Shown: piece after piece, positions 58,774 through 64,000 of the stretch | Position numbering within the stretch: position 1 is the stretch's first letter | Layout: the number at the start of each line of letters is the position of its first letter | Assembly: GCF_964204645.1 (NCBI RefSeq) | Contig: NC_134029.1 | Location: 12,330,850 to 12,394,849, forward strand | Reading direction: 5' to 3' | DNA: 64,000 bases | Origin: Tubulanus polymorphus | Lineage: Eukaryota; Nemertea; Palaeonemertea; Tubulaniformes; Tubulanidae | The notes under the pieces: model-generated | What the model saw: only the letters and a program-made list of their open reading frames with translations | The model's database searches: none | Told to the model about the DNA's origin: nothing | Translations under genes and position numbers: made by a program

Positions 58774-59270
58774 TCAATTGACACGATCTCTGTGAAGTGC
58801 TCTTAACATGCAGTAACAGTCGCTTTTTGACCCTACTTTCTTTGAATACCTGGACCATGCGGTCTGCATGTGGAAAACTAATGTTTTGTTTACCGGTGTA
58901 GTCTCCACATCAAGGCGGTGGTATAGCTTCACTTTAACAGTTTCCATTACCTCGTAATTCACAGTCTGAATAGCAGAGAACGTACTAGCATGCATTCTGT
59001 ATGACCTTTTGTCAATAACTTCAATCATTATGGAGGATGACTGCATTACCCGTGGACGGTGAATATGCTCACGCAAGCTTTGATGACCTTGGCTAAGACT
59101 GGGTATTTGCAGGAACAAAACACCGCTGCCCACCATGTGTCCAGACATGTATTTCCCTCAACTTCGGGAAGACTGCAGTCAAGTTGCAGTTTGGTTACCT
59201 CATTTAAAGGCTGACTTCGAGTATAAAATGCCCATCATGTGTCAGACATGGCATTAACTCTAAACCCATG
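58774..59270 (-). pseudogene. Broken coding region, probably mobile-element derived
   Basis: A 124-codon minus ORF (59,148-58,774) includes SGVLFLQIPSLSQGHQSLRE, MIEVIDKRSYRMHASTFSAI, ETVKVKLYHRLDVETTPVNK and SKSDCYCMLRALHRDRVN. Upstream, an overlapping frame reads AFYTRSQPLNEVTKLQLDCS and LPEVEGN before shifting, which indicates a one- or two-base frameshift near 59,150 and a stop near 59,240. Composition is clearly protein-like. I cannot place the family; an unclassified transposon protein is most likely. It lies just outside the right arm of the long inverted repeat, on the opposite strand to the CXC ORF. Confidence 0.5.
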
Positions 59271-59609
59271 GAGCAGTCAAGAGCTCCAGCAGTTGAAACT
59301 GGTATTTCCCTAATATCTCTGTCAGTTAACCGATTTGGACCCTCCTTTTTGTCAGAAATATGCATAAACATGTAATATAGTCATATCTATAAAATAAAAT
59401 TTAGTTTAAGCGCTCCTTCATGCATAAATAACCAATTTACTTAGTGCATTCTTCAAATTTTCAAATCTTTGAATGACAAGACAGGAGGAGTTATCCACTG
59501 CAACAACAGTGAGCACAATAACCTATAGTCATAAACCTATATAAACGAAACTGTTGCAGCTCTCTAGTGCGTAATTTTGGGGGGTTACAAAACTTTTTTC
59601 CGGAAAGTT

Positions 59610-59827
59610 GAATCAAATTGCGGGCCACCCTGCTAAAATTTAATGCCGCCCTGCTAAAAACGCAGCGCCCTGCCTTATGTTTTTACTGCCCTGTTTAATT
59701 TTTTTTCTGTTTCGTTTTCAGTTTGATTTTCTGTCTCAGACATTCTGAGGGGCGTTAAATTTTAAAATTTTCTTGGGGAGGACCCCCACATCCCCCGCAA
59801 TGGCTTCGCACCTTCAGTGCTCTGAAT
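59610..59827. repeat. Fragment of another repeat with GCCCTGCTAAAA units
   Basis: CCACCCTGCTAAAATTTAAT, CCGCCCTGCTAAAAACG and CGCCCTGCC recur within 80 bp. They are followed by GGGGAGGACCCCCACATCCC, which looks like the end of an interspersed element. Joined at 59,828 to pearl-like body sequence. Confidence 0.45.
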
Positions 59828-60412
59828 TTTTTCCCACCTACGAATGAGTACTAATGACACCATGATGGCCACCAACTGCGCCATAATTGGTTGATCAAAA
59901 ATACCTGTCTCAGTTATAACATCCCTTTCCAAAGAATACCCATCACAAATTGCAATGAGAAATGGCAAACCAGTAGGAAGCTAGAGACTCAGAATTCGGG
60001 TCAAAATTGACATTTTTGGGCACTAAAAAGGTCATAGGATGGCCACCTTGAGTCCGATCGACCCAATTTTTGTTATGCTCATGGACCCTGGGGGGAATCA
60101 AATATAAACGAAAGATCAAGGTAATTGATCAAAGCGTCTTCAAAATTTCCCTCAATAAGTTCAAAACGTGTAAAAAAAGCTGATTTTGGCAAACAACAAC
60201 GGCTGCCAGTCGGCCAGCTTGATTCTGACAGGGCCAGTTTTTGGGCTGAAGATGTGTCTAGGGTAGATACATGTGTAAACCAAATATCAAGACATTGCAT
60301 TGAAGCGTCTTCAAAACTTCCCAAAATAACTGGATTCCGTCTACGGACGGACGATGGACAAAAAGTGAACGAAATAGCCTGCTGGGACTAAAGTCCCGAG
60401 TGGGCTAAAAAT
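59828..60412 (+). mobile_element. Pearl/Helentron-like element, body and 3' end
   Basis: Starts within the body (CCCACCTACGAATGAGTACT) and runs through GTCCGATCGACCCAATTTTT, AACGGCTGCCAGTCGGCCAG, GTGTCTAGGGTAGATACATG, CTACGGACGGACGATGG, the hairpin GGGACTAAAGTCCC and the end GAGTGGGCTAAAAA. Central repeats are absent. ORFs on both strands here are accidental. Confidence 0.8.
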
Positions 60413-60489
60413 GGATGAGGTCAATTTTAATTTTTCATTAATCATTATTTTGTCTAACTGGTGAAACCAACGGAATAAAGTCTAGGCTT

Positions 60490-61573
60490 TTTAAATAATG
60501 CCTAGGTACCAATACGATATGGAAATACTAAGTTATTCTACTATTCAACGCCCCCTAGTGACCATATGCTAAGCCTGTGACATTGACTCTCACCATCATC
60601 ATAGAACATGTCATGAGCTACAACTTTGCTATTGATCATGGTAACAAAATATGCCTAGGTACCAAAATAATAAGGAAATACTACGTTATTCTATTATTCA
60701 ACACCCCCTAGTGACCATATAGAATAATTCATGTCCTTGAAACTTACCACAATCAGAGACCATGTCATGAGCTGCAACTTTCTAATTGATTGTGGTATCA
60801 AAATATGCATATATATGAATATACATAGAAATACTAAGTTATTGCATTGTTCAACGCCCCCTGGTGGCCATATACAAAAACCAATGTGTTCGAAACTCAT
60901 CACAATCAAAGAACATGCCATGAGCTACAACTTTGCAATTGATTGTGGCAAAAAAATATGCTTAAGTATCAATATAATATGGGAAAACCTTTTTCCACCT
61001 ACAAATGAGTACTGATGACACCAAGATGGCTGCCAATTGCGTCATAATTGCCTGATCAAAAATACCTTTCTCGGGTATAAAAGATCCCTTTTCAAAGAAT
61101 CCCCATCACAAATAGCAATGAGAAATGGCAAACCAGTAGGAAACTACAGGACTTAGAATTCGGGCCAAAATTTACATTTTTTAGCACTAAAAACGGTCAT
61201 AGGTCCGCCATCTTGAGTCCGATCGACCCAATTTTTCTGTAGGTGATGGGCCCTAGGGCGATTCAAATATATACGAAAGATCAAGGTAATTGATATAAGC
61301 ATCTTCAAAATTTCCCTCAAAAAGTTCAAAAATTTGTAAAAACAACAATGGCTGCCAGTCGGCCATCTTGAATCTGACAGGGCCAGTTTTTGGGCTGAAG
61401 ATGTGTCTAGGGTAGATACATGTATGAACCAAATATGAAGACATTACATTGAAGCGTCTTCAAAACTTCCCAAAATAACTGGATTCCGTCTACGGACGGA
61501 CAGACGGACGTATGACGGACGAAAAGTGAACGCAATAGCCCGCTGGGACTAAAATCCCAAGTGGGCTAAAAAA
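60490..61573 (+). mobile_element. Pearl/Helentron-like element, most complete copy (about 1.08 kb)
   Basis: About three central repeats (60,490-60,985), the body (60,985-61,290), a second segment with GCTGCCAGTCGGCCATCTTG and GGGTAGATACATGTATGAAC, an ACGG microsatellite (61,490-61,520), AAAAGTGAACGCAATAGCCC, the hairpin GGGACTAAAATCCC, and the end AAGTGGGCTAAAAAA. The GCCC...GGGC outer stem encloses the inner hairpin. The CTAA end after a hairpin resembles Helitron-type 3' ends, but the variable A-run after it would also suit a retroposon. No coding capacity. Confidence 0.8.
60549..60869 (-). promoter_or_regulatory. Array of three CTCF-like motifs
   Basis: Minus strand: 60,549-60,563 (GGTCACTAGGGGGCG), 60,712-60,726 (GGTCACTAGGGGGTG) and 60,855-60,869 (GGCCACCAGGGGGCG). 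Spacing is 163 and 143 bp. Same orientation as the array at 57 kb. Confidence 0.45.
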
Positions 61574-61670
61574 GTAGAAATCCACTGAAAAATAAATTGA
61601 CTGATATGTGGGATTCGAAACCAATAGCTTAGAACGTGGATTGCTTGGAAAAGGTCAAGGTCGTATGTTA

Positions 61671-61810
61671 ATGCATACATACAGACGAACCTTGGTAACT
61701 TTTATAATCGGTACTACAAATATGCACTAACCATCCATGATTTAAAAACTTCTACCATGCTCTTTTGTACCCATTATAAAAGTTACCAAGATTCGTCTGT
61801 ATGTATGCAT
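61671..61810. mobile_element. Small hairpin element, 44-bp arms, 52-nt loop
   Basis: ATGCATACATACAGACGAAC with the next 24 bases (ending GGTAC) is answered by GTACCCATTATAAAAGTTAC with the next 24 bases. 42 of 44 positions pair. No obvious target duplication. It could be a miniature inverted-repeat element; the transcript would fold into a very stable stem. Confidence 0.8.
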
Positions 61811-61899
61811 CCCTGTTCATTTTTGGCAGTGGATATTTTGCCAATGCGGCATTATTCCTGTTAACACTATTTTGCCAATGGCGCGTTCCGATTGGCTAA

Positions 61900-61970
61900 T
61901 TGACGATGCCGACTAGCAAATTGCTAGCCGAGCGTCTTTCCACTAGACCACAGGGCTCACTCAAAACCAC
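61900..61970 (-). mobile_element. tRNA-derived SINE head
   Basis: Minus strand: GAGCCCTGTGGTCTAGTGGA has a Pol III A box (TGGTCTAGTGG) as in tRNA-Glu/Gly, followed by GACGCTCGGCTAGCAATTTG. The B box is not kept. To its right lies CTTACCTTACCCTAACC and the dispersed GATCCGCACCTC repeat, shared with 63.4-63.9 kb. Confidence 0.6.
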
Positions 61971-62004
61971 CCGTAAGATTTCAATATATATAGCCTTACC
62001 TTAC

Positions 62005-62130
62005 CCTAACCGGTAAAAGTACAGATCCGCACCTCTTGTTAAATGGTTCAATCAATTAAATTAAATATCACTGATTCAGACCCAAAATGTCATCAGCAAT
62101 TCAGGACACTGGTTTATTTTATGGTATCTA
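62005..62130 (-). repeat. Dispersed repeat, GAGGTGCGGATCTG family, inverted copy
   Basis: Reverse complement of the segment at 35,400-35,520: CCTGAATTGCTGATGACATT, TGATTGAACCATTTAACAAG and GAGGTGCGGATCTGTACTTT. Confidence 0.8.
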
Positions 62131-62994
62131 CACTAGAAATAGTCAGTAACCTGACTGTGGTTTAGTTTCACGATCGGATATTTTCACAAACCAGTCAGGA
62201 ATGGGAAGGTCATTTTCAATGAAATCTTTGCGAGTCAATTTGACTCACGAGTAATTTGCCTGGCATTTCATTGTCTCTTAAGATATCCGTCTAATTTTTG
62301 TTGTAATCAACGCACAACAGATTCGTAGTTTATTTGATACCTATAACACCTCACCTGACGATCTTAATCCATGTGCAAATCGGCTGTAAAGTGAGAGTAA
62401 ATTTCCGTCGATTCAACCGCGGCCATTTAAAAAACGTGTGGAGGGTGCTGGCACCTGTGGACTGAACCCAGGACCACAACACAAACTAACGAAACGAAAC
62501 GACGAAATTGAAAAAATTAAGAAATCAACACTTATTCACATTTATTTTTCTTCAAGGAGAATTTATTTTTTATCTTTTATTATGGAAAACACGAAGATTT
62601 GAAATATAAGTTGGAAACCTATCAAAAATAAAAATTGTCGTTTCGTTTTGAAAGTTTTATATAAATCCTTGTAGGTCACCTAGTCTATCATGCCACATGT
62701 ATGCAATACAGAGAAATGGCGGCCAATGGCGAAATTTGTGGAGAAATTTATTAATTTCTCAAAATAATGTTGATTAATCGCTCGTAACATACATAAAATT
62801 GGATTATTTCAAAAGGTACCTGTGTTAGTTTGTGATTTAAGCCATTAATTGTGGACTGAAGTGCATAGAAAGTATATTTTTGAAGTGTTACTTTTTTCAA
62901 CTGTGTTTTGGCCCTTGTCATCCCTAACGTTGGTATAAGCCCATCTGATAATAAAAAGCATAGGCTACCACCAACGATTAGGTAAATAACTACA
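62131..62994. other. Unclassified AT-rich DNA
   Basis: No ORF, tRNA or terminal repeat was seen. AAATGGCGGCCAATGGCG at 62,715 is an isolated GC-rich patch. Confidence 0.4.
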
Positions 62995-63372
62995 CTAGAA
63001 AGTACATTTTAGCCTGGATTTTGTCTCGAGATCGTCACGATTTTTGAACCGGATGCCATATTGGATGGGTCAATCTAAAGTGAAGATTTGTTTAGAATAT
63101 TTGCTGAAGCAATGTTTCATGACTCACTCATTTTGAGGAAGAAAAATATAAATTTCTTGTCTATTTCAACGATATCTTGAAATTTGGTTAGCATTAATAA
63201 CCCGTGACAGTTGACGTAAATTTGATTAGTTTTATGTACTGATTACCCTCACATCATTTCAGTAAAAACTTAAGACAAATCTTCACTTTAGATTTCCTAA
63301 TCCAATATGGCGTCCTATCGAAAGATCATCACGATTCCGAGATAAAAACCGGGCCAAAAATCTGCTTTCTAG
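62995..63372. mobile_element. Foldback element, arms about 110 bp
   Basis: CTAGAAAGTACATTTTAGCC to AATCTAAAGTGAAGATTTG (62,995-63,105) is repeated inverted at 63,260-63,372 (CAAATCTTCACTTTAGATTT to AATCTGCTTTCTAG) with moderate divergence, about three in four positions matching by eye. The spacer is AT-rich. No ORF or clear target duplication. Confidence 0.8.
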
Positions 63373-63439
63373 AAGAGATATCATAAAATAAATCACTGCA
63401 ATGGATTCTGTGAGACATTCTGAAGTTAGAACAATGATT

Positions 63440-63500
63440 TGTAATTCAGTAGATTGCGTCAATCACGAGAGGTGCGGATCTGCACTTTTACCCCCTAACC
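63440..63500 (+). repeat. Dispersed repeat, GAGGTGCGGATCTGCACTT family, third copy
   Basis: TCAATCACGAGAGGTGCGGA followed by TCTGCACTTTTACC. Next to telomere-like repeats, as at 62.0 kb. Confidence 0.75.
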
Positions 63501-63572
63501 CTATCCCTAGGGGTAAAAACGGACCCTTAACCTCTATCCCTAAAACCTAACGCTTACCCTCTGAACCCTAAC
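63491..63572. repeat. Degenerate telomere-like CCCTAA repeats
   Basis: CCCCCTAACCCTATCCCTAG, CCTCTATCCCTAAAACCTAA and CTCTGAACCCTAACA: imperfect CCCTAA hexamers. Shorter similar runs are at 61,998-62,010 and 63,918-63,940. They accompany the SINE-like family and are more likely its tail than a chromosome end. Confidence 0.6.
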
Positions 63573-63811
63573 ATAATGAAGTTATTTTTGATTGTTATAT
63601 ATTACTACTAGTACTATATCTTATTATATACGCTGTGGCTACTCGTACGGACCTGTACCGATTACTCTGGAGGCTATTCGTACGGGACTAGGATCTGTAC
63701 GCTAATAACTGTCACTGATTGGCCGATTAACGCTGCGCATGCGTACAAAGGTGCACGACTTAGAAAATTCAAGGAAAGTGTGGAGAATAGAGTTAGAGAA
63801 AAATAGCGGAT

Positions 63812-63880
63812 AGAGCGAGACTCGAGCCCGGGCCAGTAAATTACTAGCGCAGCATCATACCACTAGACCACCGAGCTCGC
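63812..63880 (-). mobile_element. tRNA-derived SINE head, second copy
   Basis: Minus strand: GAGCTCGGTGGTCTAGTGGT, TGATGCTGCGCTAGTAATTT, ACTGGCCCGGGCTCGAGTCT. The A box GGTGGTCTAGTGG and a B-box-like GGGCTCGAGTC sit at tRNA spacing, closest to tRNA-Glu. Its right flank, CTTACCCTAACCCTATCCC, matches the arrangement at 62 kb. Confidence 0.65.
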
Positions 63881-64000
63881 TGACAGTCAGTCGAATGTTT
63901 TAACTACATATAGCCTCACCTTACCCTAACCCTATCCCTTCCCGTACACATAATTCCAGAGTTATCCGACGGGTGCGCACGAATAGCCTACGGAATTATT

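Noticed and set aside
60079-61444. ORFs of 60-94 aa in the pearl-like elements
   Set aside because: They overlap on both strands, and corresponding positions in other copies carry stops or shifts.
63491-63572. Chromosome-end telomere
   Set aside because: The hexamers are few, degenerate and internal, and occur next to SINE-like sequence at two other places.

Overview
The window looks like nuclear DNA of a marine invertebrate. It is AT-rich, has no bacterial operon layout, and contains a tandem satellite of 740-760 bp monomers, CR1-like and BEL/Pao-like retroelement remains, TTAA-flanked DNA elements, tRNA-derived SINE heads, and pearl/Helentron-like elements with ACGG microsatellites and ~153-bp central repeats. 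Pearl-type elements were described in bivalves, which hints at a lophotrochozoan, but nothing in the window fixes the phylum. No complete host gene was recognised. A few short stretches with splice sites or a start codon may be exons.

Layout. 1-27,540 is one satellite array of about 36 monomers. Homogeneous monomers fall into subtypes (A, B, C, D) arranged as higher-order blocks, and 1-4,255 recurs almost unchanged at 12,789-17,043. The right edge (25,470-27,540) is rearranged. 27,541-30,332 holds a GC-richer, irregular tandem repeat of another family. 30,333-32,520 returns to strongly diverged satellite with a fresh 660-bp tandem duplication, and a last relic monomer lies at 34,075-34,230.

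33-42.8 kb is mostly unclassified AT-rich DNA dotted with small DNA elements: a 705-bp TIR element at 35,188, a TTAA-flanked element at 39,213, a hairpin at 38,945, and pearl-like fragments. 42.2-45.0 kb contains an LTR-like segment and a decayed BEL/Pao gag-protease region. 45,177-45,900 is a foldback element whose two arms carry mirrored ETS, TCTCGCGAGA and NRF1-type motifs. 47.7-48.6 kb is a piggyBac-like relic. 48.8-50.0 kb has exon-like sequence on the minus strand, a 152-bp (AT)n tract, and on the plus strand a CCAAT/E2F-type promoter leading into a short coding start.

52.8-58.7 kb is framed by two ~700-bp near-identical inverted copies. Between them lie a 5'-truncated CR1-like LINE (minus strand), a cysteine-rich CXC-domain ORF (plus strand) and a pearl-like repeat array. 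57.0-61.6 kb carries pearl-like elements whose central repeat unit contains a near-consensus CTCF-type motif, repeated at ~150-bp spacing. The last 2.5 kb has foldback elements, two tRNA-derived SINE heads and degenerate telomere-like CCCTAA repeats.

Almost everything here is repeat. The most interesting signals are regulatory-looking motifs carried by repeats: CTCF-like arrays, the mirrored promoter-motif foldback, and heat-shock/CCAAT/splice-donor-like motifs in the satellite. The motif calls come from reading consensus sequences by eye and are hypotheses.
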